Below are positions 1 to 10,219 of a stretch of 64,000 nt of DNA, piece by piece; positions within the stretch are counted from its first letter, which is position 1, and the number at the start of each line of letters is the position of its first letter. The position numbers and the translations under genes were made by a program. Below the pieces are notes generated by a model. It made no database searches and was not told the origin of the DNA. It saw only the letters and a list, made by a program, of their open reading frames with translations. This stretch comes from Neoceratodus forsteri (lineage: Eukaryota > Chordata > Ceratodontiformes > Ceratodontidae), in the NCBI GenBank assembly GCA_016271365.2, contig CM057456.1, forward strand, positions 611,077,501 to 611,141,500, given 5' to 3'.

Positions 1-1450
1 CACGTGACAAGGGCACTAAGAGGCTTGCAGAACTGGCTGACTCCCCTGTTCCCTCAAAAAAAGACAAAAAAAATGGAAGCACACTGAACCCCCAACTGGG
101 AAAAAAGGGGACTTTTGTGCCTGCTCTGACTTTGCCTTCTCCCCAAGAAGTTGCTCAGGCATTCAAAGTGATGCAGGCCTTGCAAGGCCTTGTTCCTACT
201 GACCAGCAGCCACCAGTCCCGGCTCCTGGTGGACAGACTCGCAGCGCAGGCAGATCATCCTTTATGGAGGAGGGAGGGAGGACTATAGTGAATGTGAAGA
301 GGAGGAGGGGGAACCTCTTGAACCTGAGGTATCCCCTGAGCAAGACTTTGGCTCACCTCTCAGAACCACTGAGGATTATTCCTTACACTTTACCTTTGTG
401 CGGAAGATGGCTGATGCCTTAGACATCACTACAAGGGAGGAGATAGAGGATGAAGAAGTGGAATACCTCGAAATGATGGAGTTAACCCCCACAAGAGCAA
501 TTCCTCCTGCCTGTCAATAAATTCTGTAAAAAAGATGCTTTAAAGATCTTACAGACCCCTAATTCTAGGCCCTCTCTTGACAAGAGGATGGATAAGAAGT
601 ACTAAATGGAAAGGGAAGGGGCAGAGTTTCTGTTTACTCACTCTGACCACCAGGGGGTGGTACAGGCAGCTGCCTGTGACAAAGCTAGGGTCCCTCCCTA
701 TGGAGGCAGTATAGAACAGTGGGACAGTGGGTTAAGGCTCTGAGCTGCAGATCTGGAGACCTGGGTTTGAATCTCACCGCTGCCTAGGTGCATACTGTGT
801 GATCCTGAGTAAGTCACTTAACTTCCTTGTGCTCCCAGGTCACATCTGGAAACAAGTTTCGGTTTAGTGTGCTACTCCTGGTTAAACAATGTTCCCTTGC
901 CCTTTCCTTTTCTCTGGCTTCACATGCTCCAGACAAGGACTCCAGGAAAATTGACAGTATGGCAAAGAAGAGGTACATGTCAGCTTCTTTGGCCATAAGA
1001 CGGGCAAACTTCCAGGCCTACACTGCCCTGCCCAGAAGTCCTTGTGGCAGTCTGTATTGGCCATGGCGCAAAAAGCCCCTTCACCCTTATCAGATGACCT
1101 GGCAGAAACTGCCAGATTTGGCTTAGAGGCGGCCAAATATCAGTTCCAGATGGCTGCTGACACTAACGACACTGCAGCCAGATGGATGGCAAACACTGTT
1201 GCCCAGATGAGATTTGCCTGGCTAAGAGCCACAAATCTAATTCAAGATACCCAGTCAAAGGCTCTTGATTTTCCTTTGAAGGGAAATGCACTTTTTGGTG
1301 AGTCAACAGTGGCCTATATGAAGAAGATGGATGAATATAAGGCCACATACAGAAGCAACTCTGCTAAGGAGAAAGCTTCCCCATCCACCAAGCCCTATGG
1401 AATGGGAGACAGGGGCAGGTCCTTCCACTCAGGGCCCATTTTCTAACCAG
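1..1450 (+). pseudogene. DIRS G gag-like pseudogene, partial
   Basis: This is the middle and C-terminal part of a DIRS gag-like structural protein. Homology to the gag of A1 and A2 is clear in several stretches: a segment around bases 120-240 (LPSPQEVAQAFKVMQAL), an acidic stretch near 420-490, and a C-terminal segment at 950-1,370 (SMAKKRYMSASL, then GLEAAKYQFQMAAD). The reading frame is interrupted by a SINE at 703-885 and by several stops and frameshifts, so no intact protein is possible. The N-terminal Cys/His cluster seen in other families would lie before base 1. Confidence 0.75.
703..885 (+). repeat. tRNA-derived SINE with MIR-like CORE
   Basis: A polymerase III type A box is visible at 728-739 (TGGGTTAAGGCT) and a B box at 764-775 (GGTTTGAATCTC), as in tRNA-derived SINEs. 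Downstream, 796-825 (GTGTGATCCTGAGTAAGTCA and on) matches the conserved core shared by MIR and other CORE-SINEs. The insertion breaks the G gag frame. The right limit is approximate because the 3' tail is not recognised, and I do not see a convincing target duplication. Confidence 0.75.
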
Positions 1451-1570
1451 AGGCTACACCCCAATACCAACAGTACCCACAGCAGGGGTACTTCAGAGGT
1501 AGGGGCAGAAGGGGTTCTAGGCAGGGGTCTCAAACCCAGCCTCAGCCCCAGGCAAAGCAAGCACCCTGAC

Positions 1571-3277
1571 ATGTCTTCACAGGCTGCCTCCTCCCCACCT
1601 GTCGGAGGCAGACTGTCTCATTATCTCCAGGCTTGGCAAAGTTTTACCACAGACAAGTGGATCCTGGAGGTAGCGAGTCAGGGACTGTCTCTGAACTTCA
1701 TATTCCTTCCTCTTCTATAAACCAGGGTGTTCAATTCTCCCTCCCTCGCAGAAAAGAAGCTGTTGGAAACAGAGGTTCAAAACCTGTTGCTGCTAAGGGC
1801 AGTGGATCTGTCCCAATTCAGCAGAGAGGAAGGAGTTTCTACTCCAAGTATTTCCTCACCACAAAGAAAAATGGGGAGTGGCAGCCTGTCTTGGAACTCA
1901 GGGACCTGAAGAAGCATCTAAAAAAGGCCAAAGTTCAAAATGGTAACTCTGGCATTGATGCTGCCAACAGTGCAAAAAGGAGACTGGTTGGCATCACTGG
2001 ACCTAAAAGATGCCTATTTCCACATCCCCATAAGGGAGTCCTACAGAAAATACCTCAGGTTCAGACTCCCATCAGGACATTACCAGTTTTCAGCCCTGCC
2101 TTTTGGCCTAACTTCAGCCCCAAGGGTATTCACAAAGTGCCTGGCAGGGGTTGTGGCACACCTTCGAAGACAGGGTGTCACAGTATTTCCGTACTTGGAC
2201 AACTGGGTGGTGGTAGCAAAATCACCAGACCAGGTCAGACAACATCTGCAGACCACCCAAGGGTTTCTGGAGTCCCTGGGGTTCTTGATAAATTACAAAA
2301 AAATCAATCCTTCTACCTGCACAGGTGCTGCAGTTCATAAGAGCAGAGATCAACACCCTGCAAGGCAGGGCCTGCCTGCCTCTGGACAGGGTAAGACATC
2401 TCCAGCTGATTGCAAACTTATTCAATCTGCACAAGCACAAAACTGCAAGGCAGTTCCAACAGTTACTAGGACACATGGCTGCGGCCACTGGCACAGTCCT
2501 AGGCTCCAAGTTCCAGATGAGAGACATCCAGTTCCACCTACGGGCACACTGGTGCCAGAAAAGAGATCCTCTGTCAAGGCTGATTCCAGTAACAAAAACT
2601 TTGTTACAAGCACTGCAGTGGTGGAAAGAGGAACCCAACCTGAGGGAAGGGGTTCCTTTCCACTGAGAGCCCCCATCAATTTGTTCTCACAACAGATGCA
2701 TCTCTACTGGGTGGGGCACCCATTTAGGGGACCACACAACCCAGGGCACTTGGTCAAATGCAGAGTCGCTCCAGCACATAAACTTGCTGGATCTCAGAGC
2801 TGTGTTTCTGGCACTAAAAGCCTTCACAACACTGGTACAAGGAAAGGTGGTACAGGTCAGAACAGACAATACCACCACAACGTACTACATAAACAAGCAG
2901 GGAGGCACCAAGTTGGGCCCTTTCTGCACAGAGGCCATGAAAACTGGAGCCTGGCTTACTCCTTGAGAGTTTCCCTACAGGCAGTCCATCTTCCAGGAAA
3001 GGACAACACCCTGGCAGATGCTCTGAGTCGAATCAACCAGGCCAGTCATGAATGGACCCTGAACAGGCAAGTGATCTTCAGGAGGTGGGGCACCCCAGAG
3101 ATAGACTTGTTTGCATCCCACCAGAACCACCACCTGCCACAGTACTATTGCAGTCCACCAGATCGGGGTACACTCCCTCTGGATGCCCAGGCTTTGGATT
3201 GGTCAGGGAAGCACCTAAATGCTTTTCCTCCCTTCTCCCTAGTGTACAGGGTATTGTTCAAGCTCAAGTCCCACTAA
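1571..3277 (+). pseudogene. DIRS G reverse transcriptase / RNase H / methylase-like pseudogene
   Basis: Domains run in the usual DIRS order. RT motifs are at about 1,860-2,330, including SLDLKDAYFHIPI, LPFGLTSAPRVFTKCL and YLDNW (near 2,190). The RNase H-like region is at 2,760-3,040 (LDLRAVFLALKAF, RTDNTTTTYYINKQGG, DNTLADALSRI). The Dam-methylase-like tail is at 3,080-3,270 (WGTPEIDLFAS, NAFPPF). The second Asp of the YxDD catalytic box is Asn here. Frame changes occur near 1,930, 2,330 and between 2,640 and 2,990. The product would make cDNA of the element and remove the RNA strand. Confidence 0.85.
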
Positions 3278-3279
3278 GC

Positions 3280-3622
3280 ATCACTGATCTTGATAGCTCC
3301 GGACTAGCCCAGGCAGCCATGGTACTCACTTCTACTCTCCATGTCTGTAGCCGAGCCAGTACACCTCCCTTGGAGGCACAATCTGTTAACCTCCGACCAA
3401 GGGAGACTCCTGTATCCAAATCTCGGGGCTCTCAATCTCAAAGCTTGGCTCTTGATGACCTAGAATATGCAGGTCTACACCTCTCAGAAGCTGTTTTAGA
3501 CATCCCGAGAGGTTACAGAAAGCCTTCCACTAAGAAAACCTATGCTTCAAAATGGAAAAGATTTTCTGTCTGTTGCTCAGCCAGGGAGCTGGTACCAGTA
3601 CAGGCTAAGGTTCCAGCTGTTC
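3280..3622 (+). pseudogene. DIRS G tyrosine recombinase, N-terminal fragment
   Basis: The segment encodes the linker and N-terminal core-binding part of a DIRS tyrosine recombinase: GLHLSEAVLDIPRGYRKPST, then a TYASKWKRF motif at about 3,535-3,565, which recurs in the A, B, C and E copies. It stops at the poly-T of the L1 insertion at 3,623. The continuation is at 39,550. Catalytic residues are not in this piece. Confidence 0.8.
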
Positions 3623-3624
3623 TT
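3609..3624 (+). repeat. L1 target-site duplication, left copy
   Basis: GGTTCCAGCTGTTCTT here is repeated exactly at 39,534-39,549. The last two T may belong to the poly-T tail. Joining at this repeat restores the G recombinase frame across 36 kb. Confidence 0.85.
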
Positions 3625-3954
3625 TTTTTTTTTTTTAAACTTTAGTTTTTATTGATTTTCTTCTCATAGGTATCCATACAGCAGAATAAGTGAAACATAG
3701 TTGGTGCAATACAGAGTTAATCATACAGGTGGACAATAGGTATAAAAAAGACAGTTCTGGTACACTCCGGGTTTTAGTCCATAAATAAAAGTACATAATA
3801 TGACATAAATACCATGTTAAGGCATACATTATAGGGTTAAAGATCTCCAATCTAGAGCTAATCGGGTTGTCCTTGTGAGAAGACATTAACCTGCCTGGTA
3901 AGTCCTCTGGGTCCTCCCCACAAAAGACTTGATTCTTATCTCTACACATCATGG
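3623..3954 (-). other. L1 3' untranslated region and poly-A tail
   Basis: On the minus strand the ORF2 end is followed by AT-rich sequence and a terminal A14 run (T at 3,623-3,636), typical of a LINE 3' end. The proximal part (3,866-3,954) belongs to the left arm of the 172-bp inverted repeat. Confidence 0.7.
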
Positions 3955-4403
3955 CATGAAGAGAGGATCCTGCTGAGTTGCATACATGCCCCATTTTCTC
4001 CATCTAATTTCAAATGAAATATCTGGTTTTGGTCCCCTGGAATTAAGCTTCTCTAATACGTAAGGGTCTCTCATGGGTTTAAGCCAATCACTAAGTAATG
4101 GTGGGGCACTGCTACCCCAGAGGCGTGTAATCACCTTTTGGCAGCCAGGATGTATGTTACCAGAAGAGATTCCTTTTGGAGACAAAGTCCCTTAGGGGTG
4201 GGGGTGGGGGGTACCATCAAAAGACCAACTCGGGGACCAAAACCAGATATTTCATTTGAAATTAGATGGAGAAAATGGGGCATGTATGCAACTCAGCAGG
4301 ATCCTCTCTTCATGCCATGATGTGTAGAGATAAGAATCAAGTCTTTTGTGGGGAGGACCCAGAGGACTTACCAGGCAGGTTAATGTCTTCTCACAAGGAC
4401 AAC
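3866..4403. repeat. 172-bp perfect inverted repeat inside the L1
   Basis: Left arm 3,866-4,037 and right arm 4,232-4,403 are reverse complements; I find no mismatch by eye over 172 bp. They are separated by 194 bp. The left arm is in its normal L1 place (end of ORF2 plus start of the 3' UTR). The right arm is an inverted copy wedged between the zinc-knuckle part and the last part of ORF2. Confidence 0.9.
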
Positions 4404-4669
4404 TGCTTCTTCTTCCACCAAATCAGCTCGGGTGGATGCTGTATCCCACCAAAACCTCCTAATACCAGGGCAAGACCAAAAGACATGGCAGTGGCCAGCC
4501 TTCCCCTCTCCACAATTCCTCCAGCATTTCCCATATGGATCCTCTATTATTTTGACCACCTTAGCTGGGGTATTAAAAAATCTATTCCTCATTTTCCAAG
4601 AAAATTCCCTCCAGTAGGGGGCCAGAGGGACCCACAGTGAAAGCTTTGTATATTTACTCCAGCACCTCT
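3955..4669 (-). pseudogene. L1 ORF2 C-terminal fragment
   Basis: On the minus strand 4,592-4,404 encodes the Cys-rich knuckle typical of L1 ORF2 (CWRNCGEGKAGHCHVFWSC). The last stretch, 4,190-3,955, has the L1 C-terminal pattern (VITRLWGSSAPPLLSDWL, then RWRKWGMYAT). The two parts are separated by the right arm of the inverted repeat. Upstream, ORF2 continues at 21,100 on the other side of C1. Confidence 0.8.
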
Positions 4670-4977
4670 AGATCTTACTTCGAGAGGGCTCTTGCAGTAG
4701 GTAATTACATATAGGACTGACGCCGGCAGGCGGCAGGACCCCATGGAAAAATTTCTAACTAGCAGTCCCTGGCGAGGGACCACCCCCATGTCAGGTGACC
4801 AGCGTCAGGAGACGTCGGTATAAAGGGGCGGTCCCTGACACCCGCCTTCCAGTTCTTTACCGCCGTTAGCTCATGCAGTGCCTCGCGGAAACGTTTGTGC
4901 TCCGTCAGCCCAATCTTCGTCGGTTTTACTGAAATACTTTGATTTTTTCGACTAACGTCAGGTACCATCGTTGGTGT
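4670..4977 (+). repeat. C1 left inverted terminal repeat and leader
   Basis: The segment begins ATCTTACTTCGAGAGGGCTC and is matched in reverse complement at 20,888-21,099 and, for its first 40 bp, at 16,393-16,434 (ICR). The same start is seen in C2 at 58,862. The rest is the short leader before the gag ATG at 4,978. Confidence 0.85.
4819..4831 (+). promoter_or_regulatory. TATA-like box in the C1 left ITR
   Basis: TATAAAGGGGCGG lies about 150 bp inside the left end and 160 bp before the gag start, a reasonable position for a core promoter. The right ITR carries the same box in the opposite direction (20,932-20,937). C2 has it twice in tandem at 59,001. Promoter activity is inferred only. Confidence 0.35.
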
Positions 4978-7480
4978 ATGTCGTCCCCTACACCCTCTGA
5001 GCACAAAAATAAGTGTGATTCGTGTGGCGCCCAACTACCGCACAAGGACGGCCATTCCCTGTGCCTGTTCTGCCTAGGCCCTGATCACCCAGTCGAGAAG
5101 TGTCAGCACTGCCTCAGCTTCAGTGCGGCTACCTGGAAAAGGTGGCAGCAGTCCTTGGAAGCCCATATTCTGAAGAAGAAGATTAGTTCAATGGAAAAAG
5201 AGCTCAAAAAACTGAGGCAGGCGTCCACTTCCCCCGAAGGCCATCGGAAGAAGAAGGATAAGGAGAGGCACCGGGACAAGGGCTGCTGTACTGCGTCTCC
5301 CTTGGGAGCCACCAGGACACAGGTAACGTCCCCTCCGGGGGACCGCTCCTCGACGGCCGCCTCGGGAGGTTTCTGAGGGGGCGTCGGCCCACCCGTCTGG
5401 CTCGCGCTCAGGCCTTGCAGGCACCTCCGGGCAATTGGAGGTCTCCGCCCCCAGTTCGGCCGCAGGCTCATGGCCTACCAGTGCGGGCGACTCCGATAAG
5501 TCAGGCGTCGGCTTCTCCGACGTCCGCACGGAGAAGGCCAGTAAGACGCCCGACCCTTCAGGGCGGCGCGCGTCCTCCACTCCACCGGACCAGACTGATC
5601 CTTCTACTTGACCTGCCTCCGGTGATAGCTCCCATAAGCTGGATGCTGGCTCCTCCTGTGCCCACCGGGAGCTCGCCCTCAAGCCACACGTCGGCGCGTC
5701 CAACGTCCAGCCGGCGGAGGAACCGACGATGGACCTTCCCATGTCCGTCGTACCCAGTTCCCCGCAGCCTTCGCTGCTCTCTGGGGACCCAGAGTCTCCC
5801 CAGCCCGACCCCGGGGATTTTTCCCCTCCATCCCCGGGTGACACTGGGGATCTTCCTCCTCCGTCAGACCGTCCTCTGGTTGGTGCGCCAGATCTGATGT
5901 CAGCTCCCTGGACGCCGGCTCTGATGCCGGCTCCTTCGACGTTGGTACCTCCGGTGCCAGGGCCTCCGACGCTGGCCCTGATGCCGGTTCTTCCGACTCC
6001 GGGAGACATCCCGCTTCCGTTGGGCCCTCCAATGTGGACCCGCCCATGAGGCCACCGGCCGGGCAGCTGCTCGGCAGCCCCCCGGCTCCCGGGTGCCCTC
6101 CATCCCTATCTGGCCTAGCGTACTCCTGGACTGCAGTATCCGATGCCGGGCTACCCGCAGCCGGGTTTGATACGCCCATACGGGTATAACCTGTATCCTT
6201 ATTCCCCGCCTCCTCCTCCTCCTCTACCACCCTCACAGCCGCCGGTGGACCTGCAGGAGACTCTGGCCTCCTGGTGGGCTGAGGCCAAGGCTTAGCTCAC
6301 CAAAGAGGTCGAGAGCCGCCTTTCCGATGATGGTGCTGTCCCAGGCTCCTGTACGTCTGAGGCGGCACACTCCCTCACCACCTGCGGACTCCAGGGTTCT
6401 TCCGTGTGGATCCAGAGAGGGGCAGGACATGCTTCCCCGGGGGCTTCCCAAGGGGTCGGGAAAGGGAATCTTATTCCTCTTCATCCTCCTCTTCACCCTC
6501 GGACTCCTCGGATTCTTCCGATGGTTGCTCCGAGAGAGACGACGAGCCACGCTCTCCGTTGAAGCCCAGGTCAAGGACTCCTCCGAAGTCTCCTCCGGAA
6601 GATCCTTCTTTTATGGAGTTGCTTAAGAAAATCCAGGAGGGTCATTAGTGGCACTCCCTGGAACCAGATCCTTAGCGCCTGAAACTCGCTGAACATCTGG
6701 ATCTGCCCATGACAGCTCCTTCCTTGGTGCCACCTTGGATAGAGCCTCACGCCGACCTCGTTACCACCACCATATGGAAACAGCCGTCGGCTTTAGCCCC
6801 ACTTCCTAGGAAGTTGAACAGGCTATATCAGGCTCCAGAGGATGTTGATTTCCTGGATTCTCACCCTCGTGCTGACTCAGTCGTGATTAGCACCACTCAC
6901 AGCCGGTCGGCCAACCCTAAACACCTTAGCTCATCACCACCTGATAAGGAATCACGCCTTCTGGACCAGTATGGGAGAAAGATCTACGCTTCCTCCACAC
7001 TGGGGATCAGGGCCCTGAACTATGTCGGCCATATGGGGGACTACCAGAAGGCCATTCTGACCCAGGTGGAAGCCAAATTGGACTCCCTGCCTGACTCTCA
7101 AGTCAAGCAGCAGTTGGCTGATCTTGTCCGCTCTGCTCGTTCGGACAGTCGACACATGCTTCGTGCGACATACGATGCAGTGGACACTGCTGGATGGAGC
7201 TCAGCTTTCGCTGTAGGCCTACGGCGTCATGCGTGGCTCCGCATGTCAGGGTTGATCCTGGAGTGCAATCTGCTATCCAGGAAGCACCTTCCGGGTCGGT
7301 GCTTTCGGGTGATGTCAAGGACATCATCACCGATTTGTAAGAAAAGGAACGCACTGAAGTCAGTTGATTCCATGTACCATCCCCATCAGCAGCAGCGCCA
7401 TCCCTTCGTGAGATGAAATCGCCCAGGTGAAACCCCAGGAAGGCGGGCCACAAAGCGCCCGGCTCCCACAGCTGCTAAGC
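4978..7480 (+). pseudogene. DIRS C1 gag-like pseudogene
   Basis: The start at 4,978 is supported by C2, which has the same start context at 59,170. The N-terminus holds a Cys/His cluster (CDSCG to CQHCLSF, about 5,014-5,120), followed by a Lys-rich helix (LKKKISSMEKELKKL). A Pro/Ala-rich low-complexity middle (5,400-6,100) and a Ser/Asp/Arg-rich stretch (6,450-6,600) follow. The conserved C-terminal domain is at 6,600-7,300 (EDPSFMELLKKIQE, RKIYASSTLGIRALNYV, YDAVDTAGWSS). This domain resembles the C-terminal region of vertebrate LAP2-alpha, which has been proposed to derive from a DIRS gag. The frame breaks at 5,374 and several later places; stops at 6,646 and 6,673 interrupt the last part. 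Confidence 0.8.
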
Positions 7481-7637
7481 CCCCGCCCAAAAAAAGCAGC
7501 GGGTGCTTCAGCTGTGGCGCTGCCCCACACCACCTGACTCCTCCCCTCTCCCACAGCCTCCAGACTCCCCGGAGGAACCGGTAGGAGAGAGGTTTTCCCT
7601 CCACCTTCTGGGCTGGGAGAGGATAACCACAGGTTCT

Positions 7638-7907
7638 AGGGACATGGATATGTTGTTCATCCACACTCATTGGCAGGTATCCTTGCCGCTTTAAATCTTG
7701 CTGGAAGGTCTTCAAGCTTGCTCCTCCCACCCACCCGGGTGGTATAACTCTCGGCTCCGCCCCATGACGCCAGATCTTCCTTACCGCTTGGAAGCTCAGG
7801 TTCCCTCCTTAACGCTCTGCGTTTGAGACTGGTTCCTATTTCTCCGTTTGCGGATTTAAAAATAAATTTTGCGAAAAGACTTCAGTCTTCTATCCCTCGC
7901 GGCTGCG
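7638..7907 (+). repeat. B1 left inverted terminal repeat and leader
   Basis: The end AGGGACATGGATATGTTGTT begins a repeat that is matched in reverse complement by about 13,290-13,484 and, for its first 45 bp, by the ICR at 13,162-13,200. A GC-rich motif CCCACCCGGGTGGT is shared by both ITRs and by B2. Confidence 0.88.
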
Positions 7908-10200
7908 ATGGACAAATCGACTCCCGGATTTCGGAGATGCCCATGCGGGCAGAAGATGTCTCGGACGGATCCACACTCCACGTGTGTCTACTGCTTAGGC
8001 CTTGAGCACGACCCGCAGGCTTGCGACCTGTGCTCATCTTTCTCGGCCTCCGTCCTCGAAGACCGTGCTGCCCGATTGCAACTGGGCCGTCCCGAGAAGC
8101 GTTTCCCTCCGGTGAAGTCCAAGGAGGCCCGGTTGGCGGTGTCTGCGGCGGCGGGCTCGGCGGATCAGCTCGAGCGGATGGTCGCCCTCGAAGAGGAGGC
8201 GGCGCGGGCCGTATCTTCCTCGGCCGAGGCATTTATCCCGCTCTCTCTGGGCTCTTCTTACACGGCTTCTTTTAAGGAGCTTTGTCTGTCCCTCTCCACT
8301 AAAGGAGAAGGGCCCTACGTCTCATGGACCTTATTCTCGGTCCAAAAGAGGGACAGGGTAAGTCCCTCCGTCGACGCTCTTGGGAGCGGGAAAGGTCCCT
8401 CTCCCCGGGTCGTCGACCGTCGGCTTCGGTCGACCGCTCGGCTTCGGCCACTGGCCTCACGGTGTCCCCGTCAGGTCAGTTGACCGAGACTCCCACCGAT
8501 GAAGTCGAGATTTTTCTCGACCCGTTGGACGGGCTGTCGCCTTTAGCAGCCGAGATTCCCCTCTCCCCGGTTCCCCCGGGAGGAGTTGAGGATCCCGTTG
8601 GCTCGCCTGTGCCTCCGGTTCCGGAGCCCTCGGATGGACCATCCGAGCCGAAGGGAGTGCCGGTTCCGGCCGACACCTCCCCGCACCGACCTCGGAAATT
8701 CCGGGACTCTCGGTCTCGGTCTCGGACCTCTTCGCGGTCCAGCCGATCCCACCGCCATCGGCGTGCTCGGTCTCGCACTGCTGCGTAAGTGGCGTCGCCG
8801 CCGTCCTCGTCCCTCCTCCTCGGACGAGGGAGGCTTCGCAAATTACGCCGACGGTACGAGGACTTTATGTTGCAACAGCTTTCTCCTGGCCGGGAGTAAG
8901 CCGACCCCGTCGCCTTCCCCGGCCATTAAGTGGCTGTCACCGGAGCGGCCGACACAACCCCTCGATTTATCCGAGGAGCCTATACCCAGGCCAGTTGTTC
9001 GGCCAAAACCAGCTGCTCCACCGATTCCGGTGGAACCTCCGCCTCCACAGCCACCAACTGGGGCTCCGACCAAGGATTCTCGGTCGGCTAAGGGTCTACC
9101 CCATCGGCTGTCAGTTACCCTCACTCCCGACCGACCTCGGCAGGTGAAGGGGTGGCTCAGGCCAGAGGCAGTTTTCCGAGGACTCTTCCGAGTCCAAGAT
9201 GATTCCTCCTTTTTCTCCAAGCGACTGGACTTGGAGTCTTCAGGAGGTCAGTCAATGGACGATAGCCCGTCGTCCTTCCTAGGACTGCTTGCTCATCTCG
9301 GAGTCCACCGGGATGGAGCTCGAACCCGTTTCCAAACGGGCCAGGTATCCCCTCAGAGATTCTGGACCGAGGGGATTCTCCGACGGAGGCCTTTCCGGTG
9401 GCCGAGGCCATAGTGGGTCCGGCACTGGAGCTTTGGCAGCGCCCTGCTTCCTGCCCTGCGCCTTCGGCCAGGATGGCCAGAGAAGTATGCGGTCCTACCG
9501 TTCCTTGTCTTTTGCTGAACACCCTCTGCTGAGGGGTTGTTACGACAGCGTTTTCGCTACCGCAGCGCCAGGATGTGGACAAACCTCCTGACAAGGAGTC
9601 CAAGAATTGGACTATGTCGGCGAAAGTCTACGCTAGGCTCCTCTCTCGGCCTTCGCAGCCAGTTCGGCCGTCCTCATGGCACATTTTTCTCATGCCCTGT
9701 TGGGCTCCTTGATGAGGTCATCCTCATCTTCCCGCCCGATCTGCAGACTACGGTTAGCAGGTGCGACCAGGGCAGGGCAGTGGCCAAACAGCAGCTCCAG
9801 ACTGCTTTGGATATAGGGGACTCGTTGCCAGATCGGTGGCGCCGCGAGTGGCTATGCGTTGGCGGGCTTGGCTGAGGATATCCACCTTTACTTGGATACC
9901 CAGCACAAGTTGGCGGATGTTCCCTTTGGGGACTGACCTCTTGGCCCTGGGGTGGAAGGTCACCTGCAGAGGATCGAGAGTCCAATGCTACCTGGACTCG
10001 GTCTCTTCCGCTCAGAAGGACAAAGGCCGAAGCCACAGCCTAAGCCCTTTCGTCCTTCTGTGCCCCTCGCGCCCTGCCCAGCAACGCAGGGCCAGCAGGC
10101 TCGGCCTTGGCATCCCAAACCTAGCACCGCCTCTCTAACAGGAGGCAGGGGGAAAGGCCCAGGAGGTCCCTCGGCGGTCCCTCCTCCAAGCCTGCCCAGT
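7908..10200 (+). pseudogene. DIRS B1 gag-like pseudogene
   Basis: The ATG at 7,908 is conserved in B2 (40,218). The N-terminus carries the Cys/His cluster (CPCGQKM to CDLCSSF, 7,938-8,045). An Ala/Glu-rich segment and a long Ser/Arg region (8,690-8,790, SRSRSRTSSRSSRSHRHRR) follow; the latter resembles RS domains of splicing factors. The C-terminal gag domain is at 9,200-10,050 but is split over several frames. At least five frameshifts occur, for example near 8,300 and 8,790, and between 9,290 and 9,900. B2 shows the same domain order with different lesions. Confidence 0.8.
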
Positions 10201-10219
10201 GACGGGCTGAGGTGTCGCC

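Noticed and set aside
155..343. Many open frames of 60-120 codons on the strand opposite to retrotransposon genes
   Set aside because: They are shadows of GC-rich DIRS or LINE coding sequence in other frames and have no motifs of their own.
728..775. A functional tRNA gene
   Set aside because: A and B boxes are present, but there is no cloverleaf with an anticodon stem; it is the head of a SINE.
5188..6009. A 273-codon minus-strand open frame rich in Gly, Ser and Glu, opposite the C1 gag
   Set aside because: It is antisense to the Pro-rich gag region; composition follows from the repeat-like plus-strand sequence and no domain is seen.
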